From Phellopilus nigrolimitatus (lineage: Eukaryota > Basidiomycota > Agaricomycetes > Hymenochaetales > Hymenochaetaceae): a stretch of 64,000 nt of DNA. Numbering within the stretch: position 1 is the first letter of the stretch; each line of letters begins with the position of its first letter. Shown here one piece after another: positions 19,451 to 30,925 of the stretch. The DNA lies in assembly GCA_021029095.1 (NCBI GenBank), contig JAJOHG010000130.1, positions 1-64,000 of the forward strand, written 5' to 3'. The notes under the pieces are model-generated. The model was not told the DNA's origin and ran no database searches. It saw only the letters and a program-made list of their open reading frames with translations. The position numbers and the translations under genes were made by a program.

Positions 19451-21798
19451 AGCAGTGCCCAGCCGGTCCGCTTTTACATATCACTCAGTCACATATATGC
19501 AAAAAAATATACATAGATGTATAGCTTAGACATGGGCCTTCATAATAAAAAATAAATCAAGCTTTTATATGCAGGGGAAAAAAAAAAGAAATGTTAGATA
19601 CGAACCGGAAGGCTCACGAGGAAATGTGTGACGCGTGGCGATGCCGTGTGGCAGTGAACCACCCCCATTATAAGGCATACGTTCCCACACTTTTTGTACA
19701 CTTTTTGGCCACTTTGTACACCTTTTTGTAATGGTGACCGTGACATACATGCACAGCCACTGGGGGTGAAAACGTAGGAGTGGAAAGGACGATCCCTTCC
19801 TTACGTCAGGAATCGTAACTTATGTCTTCCTGCCTTTGCTTTTGCTTGGTGTCTGCAACCGTCATGTCGACAACTTATGTCCTCCGAACCGTACGAGGAC
19901 TTTGGAGATGTCCTCTTTGAACGATCTGTCTACTTATCCTGCCCCGCCTTTTCCCCATTTCTGCAAGCGCGTGAGCTTGAAGCTGAATCGGGAGCGCGCG
20001 AATGTCCATAAAACGCGCGCACGACTGCCATCTCGAAATGAATTCAAAGCACAGCTCGTCTCTCAATCTCCTTCCATGCTATATCAAGCCCTGGTGCACA
20101 GCCAAATGCACCCACAGCTGAGACTGCCGGAGCTGCGTGCAGTGCTGCCCAATCGTCTTCCCGCGTTCTCCGACGTATCAATAATGATCTCTACGCTTTA
20201 TCGCGATGCTCTTCGACTCGTTTTTTCCTTCTTGGACAAGCAACTCCTCCGGTGCAAGATACACCGCCCACTGGTAGAACCATGATGACGAGATGCATAT
20301 TACTAGACGGGCCTGGCGGCGTTTCTACACCTGGTGAGAACTCCATAACTAGGCAGCGAATGATACGCATCCTTCTGTCTGTTCCTGATGCTGGTTGCAA
20401 CGCCGCAACTTTTCTTAGAGCCTTTTTTGTCGTTCTTCAATATGACTATGGTTTGTCGCTATCTCGCATATTGCGCTTTGTAAGTGATTTTGATAGGACA
20501 GGGACGAGGGCGGTTATAGCTAATCGAACACCCTCATAAGCAGCTTGACTTGTTCGCGGCAATAAATGGTATGCACCGCGGCCACAACACCAGGCGAGGC
20601 CTTCAACACCCGTGCTTCCTGTGATATTCTTCTACAGCTGCGGCTCGTTGTCTGTGGGTACGTCAGGTCGTTTACTCATCTGCGGGAGATACGGTGCAGT
20701 GCGCACGGATCTCCTTCCGTTCGCGTAAAACGCTTAGCTAACGAATATCCTACAATTACTCTAGAAAGCTCGGACTTGAACTACGCACCGCCTGTTTGTC
20801 TTTGTGTCAAACTGAAGCTATGGCTATCCTCGCATGATCGGCCGTCTTCTGTACCCTGGAATTCGACCAGTCTCATTCGACCGAGCGAACACATGCCTGA
20901 AATAGCAAGAAAATTACAGGTGAGGACTTACGCACAACTTGCGCCGAAAACATTGCTTATCTCATGTCTCTCGGGCTCGTTTTGTCTCATCAGGATACTC
21001 TGCGCACTATACCCGTGACCTTAAGACGATACACTAGATTGTTTATCGCGCTTCTACTCAAGCATCCTGTGCAATCCGCGCTCAACGCAATAACCATCGG
21101 ATTTCCTGTTAGCCCGGATCGCCTTTATGATCTCATGGGAGGCACGAGGACTCTCCTGTGAGCTTGTGCACAAAGTCCCGGTATCTGTCCTGATCGCGAA
21201 GAAACTTATGGATGAATGTGATATGAGGACACAGGTCAATAGTGCCATCGCAATGACTTCGAGTCCACCGGCGTGTCCAATGTTCAACACAGGGCGTGGA
21301 TGTGTACGCATGAAAGACGAACCAGAGGAAATGTCGGTTTGCCGCGGAGAGAATCAAGATTTCGAGCGTCGATTTCGACTTGGATCGCGCTGGTATGGCT
21401 GTCTATCCTTTCGCGAAGAACTCAACCGCCCTAGTCGCGTGAGCGCCGGAGAATCGCGGGCGCACGAGATTTTGATCACTTCGATCGACCTTCGTCTGAA
21501 GCACCCACTGTCCTCTCGCGAAAATATACCGAATTCCCTCTTGCTTCATGTTGAAGTTTAGATTTGTTTATCTCAGTTTCCGGCTCTTGTATCAGCTTCA
21601 AGTACGCTCTCGCTACTGTTACCTCTGTTTGCGAAGATACGCAACACCGTATGGCGACCGCTGCAGCTGCTCTTCGCTGCATTTGTCATGTCAATATGAA
21701 ATGGCACCTTTAGCAGGCAGCAGAGCTAGTTACCGGATCCGGGCGGGGTGCTGTTCTTGTTCACACACCACTATTTCCTTATCCTCTTCTCCTCCACC
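19451..21798. other. Cassette A spacer upstream of MBL1; no recognisable gene
   Basis: From about 20100 on, short blocks recur in cassettes B (31095-32740) and C (46900-47690), for example CGTCTTCCxGCGTTCTCxGACGTATCAA, and GGAAATGTCGGTTTxxCGCGGAGA upstream of each MBL start. Short frames on both strands are conserved only as far as the duplication is. On the minus strand 21410-21133 encodes CPHITFIHKFLRDQDRYRDF and ends at the same stop as copy B (32068), so a small divergent gene next to the MBL gene is possible. I cannot support it further. Confidence 0.4.
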
Positions 21799-22802
21799 AT
21801 GTCTGCAGCTCGAACGAAGACCGCCGCGTTCACAGCGACGCGGCTGACTTCCACCGTGTTTAAGATCGTCGAGTACGACGACATCTATGCGGAGCACCCG
21901 TTCATCTACGCCAAACTCCTCCCGTCTGTGCTCCTTCTGATCGACTCGGGCTGCGGGGGCGCGTCGAACGACCCGGGCGTGGACGTCACAAGCTTGCGCA
22001 AGTTCGTCGAGACTTGGCCTGTGGAGGACAACGACGATGCGCCGCTCAACGAGCACGGAAAACGGAAATACATCGTCGTGTGCACGCATTGCCATTACGA
22101 CCACATCCGTGCGTCCATATCCGTTCCTCGCCCAAATCCGGTTTCGATCTGACGCAACGCTCAGTCGCCCTCGAGCAGTTCGCCCCCGACTCGCCTATCC
22201 TCGCTTCCTCCCATTCCCCGTCCTTCCTCTCCCCCGCGAACCTGCCCCAAAACACGCAATGCAAACGCCTCGGCATCCCCGTCCCGCGCTACACGCCCGA
22301 GCTCGTCGCGCACGACGCGCTCATCACCTTCGAGGGCGCGTCCACAGGCCTGCGCGTGCTGCACACCCCGGGCCACACGCCCGACGAGCTCGCGCTGTGG
22401 GACGCGGGCGAGCGCATGCTCTACGTCGGCGACACCGTGTACGAGTGGGAGCCGGTGTTGTTTCCGCCCGAGGGCGACCTCGTCGTGTGGTTCGCTAGCG
22501 TGGACTACCTCGTCGACTTCGTGCGCGCTGGGAACCGGGAGCGCGGGAGTGCGGGGCGGCCAGTGAGGATCAATGCGGGACACGATACGAGCATGGTGGA
22601 TGCGCTCGACGTGCTGCTTGCGGGGCGCGCGTTCGTCATGGACGTGCTTACGGGCAAGGAGCGCGTGAAGAGGCGCAGCGAGGTGGATGGTGTGAGGCTT
22701 GTTTACTATGCGCAGAGAGATGGAAGGTTCAGTCTGCGTCTCCCGGAGGAGTTGGTTCGGGATGCTCGCGATAGAATGAAGATTCCTCGCATTGTGTGGT
22801 GA
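21799..22802 (+). CDS. MBL-fold metallo-hydrolase, intact copy (MBL1)
   Basis: Two exons, 21799-22108 and 22165-22802, with a 56-nt intron (GTGCGT...CTCAG), give 315 residues. The metallo-beta-lactamase fold is shown by H97-C-H99-Y-D101-H102 (HxHxDH), which straddles the end of exon 1, then HTPGHTPDE with H170, GDTVY with D193, and NAGHDTS with H243: a full set of metal ligands for a binuclear zinc hydrolase. Start: the ATG of MSAARTKTAAF follows a CT-rich leader and is shared by all copies. No signal peptide or membrane segment, so probably cytosolic. The substrate is unknown; the family includes lactonases, glyoxalase-II-like and other thioester/ester hydrolases. It is the only copy in the window with an undamaged frame, and lies 1.4 kb upstream of NLR1 in the same direction. 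Confidence 0.85.
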
Positions 22803-24019
22803 TAAGAAGCCCGGTGCGTCGTGTTCATTTAAAACGCCGTTACGTCTCCGGTTAGGATTAATATGTTTTGCCCACTCAGGCCCGTACAGCTACCGTCGTT
22901 TCCTTGGATCGAAAATGAAGCTTTCAGCAGAAGTCATCACCGAGTGTATGAATACCAGTATATTTCGTATGTTCCATTTCGTGCCTTTCGATCTCACTGA
23001 GTGATCCTCAAGTTCGAGAAGAGCAGCCGTAGAAAGCACAAGGCGTGTACTCTTCTGGTCGGGTGTAGGAGATAAATGAGACGGACCCATTTGGAGCGAA
23101 GCGCGCGCCAGTGTCCGCTCTGAGGCCCTCCGCATTCGTCTCGATGCACCTCTTCCTGTCTTGCGGAAAACACTGTTGATCACGCCGCGCATGCAATTTG
23201 GCCTACCTTGTTGTTCTTTACAGCCTTTTCCTGGGCTGACACAGTTCGTGACTCTTAATCATATTATCGTAGGGCGCGTCAGTGACTATAAATGCCGACC
23301 GTCCATCTCTTGTCCGAATATTATTGTTTGATACTGGCGTATTGACGCGGCGCTGCACTCTTTAACGCTATATGGTCGTACTCTCGACTTGCTTCATTGC
23401 ACAAGTACAGTGCTGGCTAGACTTCGGTACGCTCGCATTTTCTGGCAGCAAAATTTACAATCATGTTTAACTTAAAGGCAGTTCGTAGATTACAATCATG
23501 TCCTCGTTGGACGCCAGCGCGCGAATTCGGCCAGCGAGAAGGCGAGTTACGTCCGAAGGGATGGGTTAGCATGTTTGACGACGCTCGACCAGCGTCCAAT
23601 CCGCGTGCTCTGCGCGTACAGGCGCCTACGCTCCAGCAAAATGCAGGAAGATGATCGCAGGCCTCTGCAGGGATGACGAGCTTCACTGGTCGCCTGCGTC
23701 GCAAATAAAGAAGTCCGCACAGCGCAACCACATTCTCGTACTCTTTCCTCTCCGCCTCCCTCCGAGCACCACGTCTATCTCCCCGCCAATTGGCCGTAGG
23801 GCGAGAATGCGCACGTGTATACTGGGCATAGTATGCTGGAAACGAATGGGGCGCGGAAGGCGCCGCTACAGCTCTAGCGCTGGTGGCTCCAAGCTTTGTA
23901 TCAAAGGGGAACATTGTCTGCATATTGTCATCTGTTTCGACGTCAGTTACCGTAGACACAAATAGCGAACGTATACCAGAATACTTGTACATTTTAAGGC
24001 GCGAATAGGCAAAAGCACA
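22803..24019. other. Cassette A spacer between MBL1 and NLR1
   Basis: Homologous over most of its length to 33760-34950 (cassette B) and in its last part to 54165-54340 (cassette D). A 202-codon minus-strand frame (24025-23417, containing TVTDVETDDNMQTMFPFDTK) would be divergent to NLR1. Its counterpart in B is broken by a frame change after TSARAVAAP and in D is only a remnant. I treat it as possibly coding but unproven. Confidence 0.4.
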
Positions 24020-24197
24020 AAGCAAAAATAAAATAAAATCGTCCGGCGTCTAATCCAAAAATAAGTACCAGCACGCTGATGCATCGTGTCTACCCATCGA
24101 TAGCGGGCGGTGCGCGCTACTTGCTCCTGACCACCATCGCGTCTCGCTCTCAAGTCAACCAAGTCTCTCGGTGTCTCGCTCTTCTTTACAGTTCATC
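24020..24197 (+). promoter_or_regulatory. Conserved NLR upstream region and leader (copy 1)
   Basis: The last about 175 bp before the ATG are conserved in all three NLR genes: AAAATAAAATAAAA, TCCGGCGTCTAATCCAAAAA, CATCGATAGC, CTCCTGACCACCATCG, TCTCGCTCTCAAGTCAACCA and TCGCTCTTCTTTACAGTT directly before the start. The last word looks like a CT-rich initiator/leader or a 5'-UTR splice acceptor. Confidence 0.55.
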
Positions 24198-27100
24198 ATG
24201 TCTGAGACACCACAAGAAAGCCCCAGTTCCGATCAACGCCGGTGAGTGAAAAAAAAACCCCATTTTTAATGAATATTCTAATCGCTAAATCTTTTTTTTT
24301 TTTTTGCCACTTGCACGTAGTTATCTGCATTTGAAAGGTGGCGAGTGCTCCTCGATGCGGGCTATTTTATTGACTATTCTATAGAAATCAATGTGGTCTT
24401 CAACGATGCTCGTCCGAACTCGAAATTCTCCGTCAAGATTGAGGTCGCGGGAGAGAAGACCTACCGGTCGCCTGTCTTCGGAAGGAAGAAAGATATTGAA
24501 TGGAAGTGCGATCGGTGAGCTTTGCGCATACATATATTCCGCTCAAAAGCTAACTATGTGCCGCAAAGTTTCGTGCTGTCTTCTGCTACCGCCAATTTGA
24601 CTATCCGGAAGTCGCGTCTCTCGAAGTTTTGAAAATCATGAAGAAATATTCGTCGTTTGATGTCAATTTCGGAGCAGACAACATAGGCGAGAACAATACT
24701 GTCCCGCTACTGGAAGGTAAGTTTGTTCTTGCGATAGTTAGCGACCTTGAGCTCATACGGTACTCCTCAGATCGTCGGTTCACCGTAAATCTAATCTTTG
24801 GCGCTTCACTTCCTGTAAGCTCGTTCGTTCAGAACTGATAAGCAACTCTCATCCCGTGTGAAGCTTCAAGATGTTGCAGACCGCCTTGGTGGCCTAGCAA
24901 CAGCGGCTCTCGAAACAAAGATAGCCCTACTCAGCAAAATTGACAAGTTTCTCGAATTCGGAGAGGCTATCGTAGAGTTTGCAGATGCCGCTACTGAGGT
25001 TTATATTCTATTTTATTCCTGGCTGCGTTCGATCCTGAGACAGTTCCACAGGCAAATCCAAATGCAAAAGCTGTTGCTGCATCAATTGTTGTCATTTTTA
25101 AGGCGAGTTTCATTACTTCTTCTTGTGCTATTCTAAGATTGTTCTTGGTCGTAAATGATTCAAACAGAAATGCCAGAGGATCAGCAAATGTCATGGTGAC
25201 GCAGTAGATCTCATGGGCAGCATGGTCTCCCTTCTCCCTTTGCCAAAGCTTGTCATGGAAAAAGTGAAAGAGCCTGAGACAAGGAAGGCCATGGAGGATT
25301 TTCTCCTGCAGGTGAAGAAAGCAGCTGAAGCTCTAATTGAATATTCCTCCTCTTCAAACCCGAGTAAGTCAATTAACTTGAGGCTCGAAATTCTAGTACT
25401 GACGTGTTCAGAATTCTATGCAAAAAACTGGTGGAAATCTGAGCAAGGAAATGTTACCAAGATGAAAGAGAATCTCACTGGCATAAAGCAAGAAATGACT
25501 CTGCTTCTCGAAGCAAGCATTTTCCGAGCTGTTGCTGCTATGCAGGAAGATGTCCATGACACTCGTCAAACAACAGATAACACCTGTGAGTACCTATTAG
25601 TCTGGCTGTAACAGATAACTCTGACATGACCTGCAGATAATCTTCAGCTACTTAATGGGCTTCATCCAGTTCAAAGTGCTTATTATGACCCAGACTGCTC
25701 TTGCTTATCAGGCACAAGGACAGACATTTTGAAAGATATTTGTGACTGGGCCATTTCTCACCAGGAACCACAGACCAAGCTTTTCTGGTTGTATGGCATT
25801 GCAGGTTCTGGAAAAAGCTCTATTGCTTCATCAGTTGCTTTTTCACTTGATAAACCAGGCTCACTGGGCTCCCTTGCAGGGTGCTTCTTCTTCAAGAGAG
25901 ATATCCCTGAACGCAGAAACCCACAATATTTCATCTCCACTTTGGCCTATCACCTTGCTAGAGCCTACAAACCCTTCAAGGATGTCATATTGCAGGTCCT
26001 TCATAATGACCCAGATATTGCAAAGAAACCAATTAAGCTGCAGTTTGCATCCCTATTTTCAGAACCACTTTCTAAATGCAGACAGTTCTCTCCACCAAAG
26101 CCACTTGTCATGATTGTTGATGCTTTGGATGAATGCCAGGATGCTGGTAGTACTTCTGCATATCTTGCTCAGCTGGCAGGTCTTGCCTCCTGGCTCAAGA
26201 TTTTTGTCACCAGCAGACCTCTTCCAAAAATTGGAAAAGAGCTTTATCCAGCTATATCTCCCATGAGGAAGTTTGACCTCTATATTGCAAATGCACACAG
26301 TGATATTCTCCAATATACCAGGGCACAACTACTGCAACTCAATGCAGATTGTGATGCCAATTTTTTAGAAGAGAAGGCAATGGCTTTGACAAAGAAAGCT
26401 TCAGGGCTTTTCATCTGGACTAGCACAGTGTTCAGGTTTTTAGCAGAACAGTTGGACTTTCTTGGTTCCCTTGAGGAGATTCTTTCTTCACAGTCTGCAG
26501 AGAACACAGAGGCAGAGTTAGACATGCTCTACACCACTGTTATACATAGTGTGTCCAAGGGTGACAAAAACATGTCTATAACACAATGGGTCCTTTCTGT
26601 CATCTCTATCACAGCCAGGAACAGGCCACTTCCAGTGACTGCACTTGCAGATTTTCTGTGCAACCTTCCCAATGGGAAATCCATTCCTCTCAATGTCTTG
26701 TCAAAAGTCATTGCTGCCTTGCAATCTGTCTTATATAAAGACTCAGCACCTGGTGGTTCTATCCGTGTCTGCCATCCATCTTTTCTTGATTTTATAGAAG
26801 ATAAAACACACTCTAAAGCATTCTGGATAGATTCAAAGGACATTGACTCTCTCATGGCCACAAGATGCCTGGAGATCATACAGTCTGGACTGAAATTCAA
26901 CATATGCAATCTGGAGACATCATATCTTCCAAATGCAGATGTTCCAGGCCTTCAGGACAGAATTTCTACATGCATCCCCTTGTCCCTTCAGTATAGTTGC
27001 TTGTACTGGAAGAATCATCATTCCAGATCAAACCTGAATTTGAAGGACCAGACAGTATGGGCATTAGTCAAAGAAGTGCTGTGTGAGCCAAGGGCTTTAT

Positions 27101-28444
27101 TTTGGCTTGAGGCTCTAAGCCTGTTGGGACAACTGAGCACAAGCATAGACATGTTGACTCAGGCTTCCAGTTGTTTTCAAGTAAGCTTAACATGTAACTT
27201 TTTCTTTCTTCTTTCCTATTAACAAGCATTTCATACAGCACTGCACAGAAATTGCATCAGCTTGTCAGGACCTTTACAGATTTGTCTCTGCATTCTATGA
27301 GCCTATGGAAGCCAGCACACCCCATATCTATGTCTCTGCCCTATCTTGGGCACCAACAAAGAGTTATATAGCAAGGCACTTCTACTCCTATTTTTCAAAT
27401 CAGCCTTTAGTTGTTTCTGGAAAGGCTGATCATTGGGAAGGCATTCTATGGAAGGCAAAGGCACAGAGTGGAGTTTATTGTGTTACCTACTCCCCTGATG
27501 GCAGACACATTGTCTCTGGCTCATGGGACGAAACTATCCACATCTGGGATGCCCAGACTGGGAAGGCTGTTGGGGAGTCACTTACAGGTCATTCAGACAC
27601 AGTTCGATCTGTTGCCTACTCCCCTGATGGCAGACACATTGTCTCTGGCTCTGATGACAAAACCATTTGCATATGGGATGCCCACACTGGGAAGGCTGTT
27701 GGGGAACCACTCACAGGTCATTCAGAAGCTGTCACATGTGTTGCATACTCCCCTGATGGCAGACACATTGTCTCTGGCTCAGATGACAAAACCATCTGCA
27801 TATGGGATGTGCACACTGGGAAGGCTGTTGGGGAGCCACTGACAGGTCATTCAGGTCCGGTTGACTCTGCTGCCTACTCCCCTGATGGCAGACACATTGT
27901 CTCTGGCTCTCTTGATTGCACCATTTGCATCTGGGATGCCCAGACTGGGAAGACTGTTGGAGAGCCACTCACAGGTCATTCAAACAGTGTTTGGTCTGTT
28001 GCCTACTCCCCTGATGGCAGGCACATTGTTTCTGGCTCAGGTGATCAAACCATCTGCATCTGGGATGCACACACTGGGAAGGCTATTGGAGAACCATTCA
28101 CAGGTCATTCAGATGATGTCACATGTCTTGCCTACTCTCCTGATGGCAGGCACATTGTTTCTGGTTCATATGATGAAACCATCTGCATCTGGGACACAGA
28201 TATTGATTCAATAGACTTCAAATCATACCTCAGACTTCCTTCAAGGATTTCTGATGATGGATGGTGGAAGAATTCTGCAGGTGAACTGTTGCTCTGGGTG
28301 CCTCATGAGTATAGAGAGGCAATTTGTTATAGGTGTGAGATGTGTATCTCGACTCATCTGCCAAGGTATCAAGCAAGGCTAGACTGGCAAAAGCTTGATC
28401 AGTGGGGAGGTGCATCTCGGGCAGATATCTATAAAGGCAATTAA
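24198..28444 (+). CDS. NLR1: C2-like/helical/NACHT/WD40 STAND protein, 6 WD40 repeats, frameshifted exon 4
   Basis: Exons 24198-24241, 24321-24337, 24385-24514, 24569-24716, 24771-24814, 24843-24998, 25052-25102, 25168-25363, 25412-25585, 25637-27180, 27239-28444, matching NLR2 and NLR3 exon for exon. Order: short leader MSETPQESPSS; C2-like beta-rich domain (INVVFNDARPNSKFSVKIEV...); helical region with ISKCHGDAVDLM; NACHT with P-loop GIAGSGKSS, Walker B VMIVDALDECQ and KIFVTSRPLP; six 43-residue WD40 repeats (SVAYSPDGRHIVSGS.D.TICIWD); conserved tail. Exon 4 is 2 nt longer than in its sisters: TTTTG at 24627-24631 replaces a single codon, giving a TGA at 24627-24631. Intron 7 uses a GC donor (GCGAGT, 25103). 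Without the shift the protein would be 1235 residues. Either a pseudogene, a gene starting downstream, or a sequence error; all later exons are open. Confidence 0.8.
27470..28200 (+). repeat. WD40 array of NLR1, 6 units of 129 bp
   Basis: Six near-identical 129-bp units inside exon 11. Variable residues cluster before VAYSPDG (for example TVRS, AVTC, PVDS, SVWS), after SGS (W, D, D, L, G, Y) and before TI.IWD. Six blades are one short of the usual seven. Confidence 0.85.
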
Positions 28445-30745
28445 TGTTTGAAGGTGTGTTTCTTGCCAGAAGGATTGTATTGACGCTAACCTTTTCATTT
28501 ATAATAGTTTGAAGTATGATTCCTGGGTGACTTGTGTGCGGACCCTTAGCATGATGATCGGTGGCTGTTTGTAGTTGATTATAGTGGGATGTATAGAGAA
28601 TAAAGGAAACTCCGTATATGCTGCTAACTGAATGTGATTAGAAAACTGAAGACGGGTAACAGGATGAGACGGGCGCAAGCGAAGAAGATATTGCATGTAA
28701 GACAATCAGTGCTCGATGCAAAACAACCAGAGGATAGAGGGATGCTTATGGGATGAACATCCGAGTGCAAAACTCTCGGACGAGTTGTATGATTCGATCG
28801 AAAAAAGCAGAAAATTTGGAAGGAAAAGAAAAGATAGTAAACCAGAAGCAAGTGCGATACGAAGTTGGAGTAGACAGTAGAAATTACCGCCGAGGCCGTG
28901 CGATAGACGGTTCAAAGATGACTCGGCGGGAACTTATTCACGAGCAGGTTTAGCCTGATAAGTGTTTCTGTATTCAACCCCATGGAGTGCGGACACGAGT
29001 CAAATCAAAGGTCTTCATACAAGAGTCTGGAATGCCAGCCTACGTGGAGCAACAAGTACCGTTCGCTACATCCTCTACACCCTAAGCTCATCACAACGCC
29101 GATGTGCATACTGAAGTCAAGCGGGAGCTAAATTCACAGAAGTGCCTACGGACTAACCTTCGTTTGGCAGGAACGCATCGTCCATCGGAACCAGGAGACT
29201 CGGAGCAGACAGCGCGGGCAGCAGAACCGAGGACGAAATAGCAAGCATGTGAGGAGGGGGTTGATAAATGGGTGCGAAGAGGAAAGGGATGCTTTGGAAG
29301 CGCAACGTCAGCGAAGGGATACAGTGTCATCAACCCCGTCGTCCCGCACCAGAGTCAGCCGTGCTGCGGAGGCTTGTTGAGCCAGAGGCCGCCCGTGGGC
29401 GTCGATGCTGCGTCTGCTGTGGCATGCGATGGCGGGTGCGGCGGCGATACATGCACAGGCATGTCTAAGTCGGTGAAGGCTGAGTCAGGCGAGGTTTCGC
29501 GGTGCGCGACGTTCTCGCTGCTGCTATAGATAGATAGAGATTTCCAGCGGCGGTGTCGGAGGACGTGGAGTTGAAGACTAGGCAGGCGCCAGCCGGAGCA
29601 AAGCGCACGAAAACAAACTCTTCGTCTGTCGTAGTTGAGCGTTCAGAAACAAATTCCGAGGTAATTCATAGCGAAGGCAGCAGCAGCATCGATCGAGTTT
29701 GGAACGAGAGGCCGGGTCATACGTGTGCGGCCAACGTGTGAGCGGACTGCGGAAGCCGTGAAGCGGCGAGCGCTGGAGGACACCTCAAAGAGCGGAAAGA
29801 CGGCGGATATGACCCCCGCGGAGGACGCGCCAGGCGGCCGGCACGAGGAGGCGCGGGCGGCCGGACGGGAGGCGTATGCTCGATGACGGCGCTTGTGCAC
29901 ATCATCGATTCGGTGCACACAGGGGAGGCCAACAGTGCGCCGGACCCGTAGAAGCGAGGGCGCACCTCCGCCCCGCCCCGCCCCGCCTCCGCATCTTATC
30001 GTTCTGCAATCCAAACCAAAGTCGGAGGATGCTGCCCGGCCGGCCACCGTCGCCCGCGCCGTAAGCAGAAACGAAGACACAGACCCGATTTTGCTTGTGG
30101 AGAACAGCGCCGTCCGCTGCCAACGCTCCTTACACGCTGCCCGCTTCGAACTTCTCATTCCGTGACTTTTCCTTCATCGCTTTTCTGCGCGCGGCACCTC
30201 TGCGTCCCGGCGACCATACGAGGACGTGCGACAGGACCGGACGCGGCCAACAGCGACGTACGCATGACAGGGAGCTTCGAAGGCCGTATGCAGGGGCCGC
30301 GATGAACGACGTAAGGTGCAGGCTGGCAGGAGCGAGACACACGAAAGCACGAGCCATGGGCAAATGTGTCGCCTAGTGCTGTAGCCGGGAGCGAAGGCGC
30401 GGCGGGAAGCGGATCGAGGTGTCGGTGCGCGTGTGCGCGCATGGGCGTCTATGGGTAAGCGGGGAGGCGCAGACGTCAGGGACGAATCGATCTGGATGCG
30501 CAATGAAGGCGATCAATAGCGGTTTAGACAAATCGAAGCTGCGGCTGCGCTGACCGAAGCAAGGATGCCGCCTCCACGGAGATATAAACAGACGCACTGA
30601 TGGCGCATAGGACTTGAGTCCGTCTTTGAAAGGGACCGTCGAGACTGGTTAGATTTGCAACCGGTATTGAGGTGAGCCATGAGCATGCATGATCGGCAAG
30701 AGCGAGCGTTGAGAGGAGCCTGGTTGAGTCGTGCGTCAGCGCATG
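28445..30745. other. Cassette A 3' spacer (Z block)
   Basis: Homologous to 43996-46495 (after NLR2), to about 51000-52560 and, in part, to 59810-60850 (after NLR3). Shared landmarks: GGAAGGAAAAGAAAAGATAG at 28817, GGGATACAGTGTCATCAACC at 29314, and a 110-bp motif at 30534-30645 ending AGGACTTGAGTCCGTCTTTG. GC-rich frames on both strands are open by composition. The minus frame at 30158-29643 has a partly conserved counterpart at 51975-51505 (AVFPLFEV..SS) but is interrupted in the B copy. No product can be supported. Confidence 0.45.
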
Positions 30746-30925
30746 GTCTCCCTCGAGCAGTTCGCCCCCAGCTCAGTCATCCTCGCCTCCTCGCACGCTG
30801 CCTCTTTCAGCTTGCCCGCGAACCTGCCCTAGAACACCTCGCCATCGCTGTCCTGGGTTATGCGCCCGAGCTCGTTTCACGCGAGAGGCTCGCCACCTTC
30901 GAGGACATGTCCACGGGATTTGAGA
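30746..30925 (+). pseudogene. MBL exon-2 fragment
   Basis: DNA matches MBL1 from 22162 onward: CCCTCGAGCAGTTCGCCCCC, then GCGAACCTGCCC, CGCCCGAGCTCGT and CACCTTCGAGG. It ends after GGACATGTCCACGGG. Indels destroy the frame, and exon 1 and all later metal ligands are absent. A breakpoint scrap between cassettes A and B. Confidence 0.75.

Noticed and set aside
23417..24025. 202-codon minus-strand frame divergent to NLR1
   Set aside because: The equivalent in cassette B changes frame and in D is only a remnant. Mentioned in the spacer entry but not called as a gene.
29643..30158. Minus-strand frame partly conserved at 51505-51975
   Set aside because: Conservation is equal on other frames and the B copy is interrupted, so duplication alone explains it. 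Not called as a gene.
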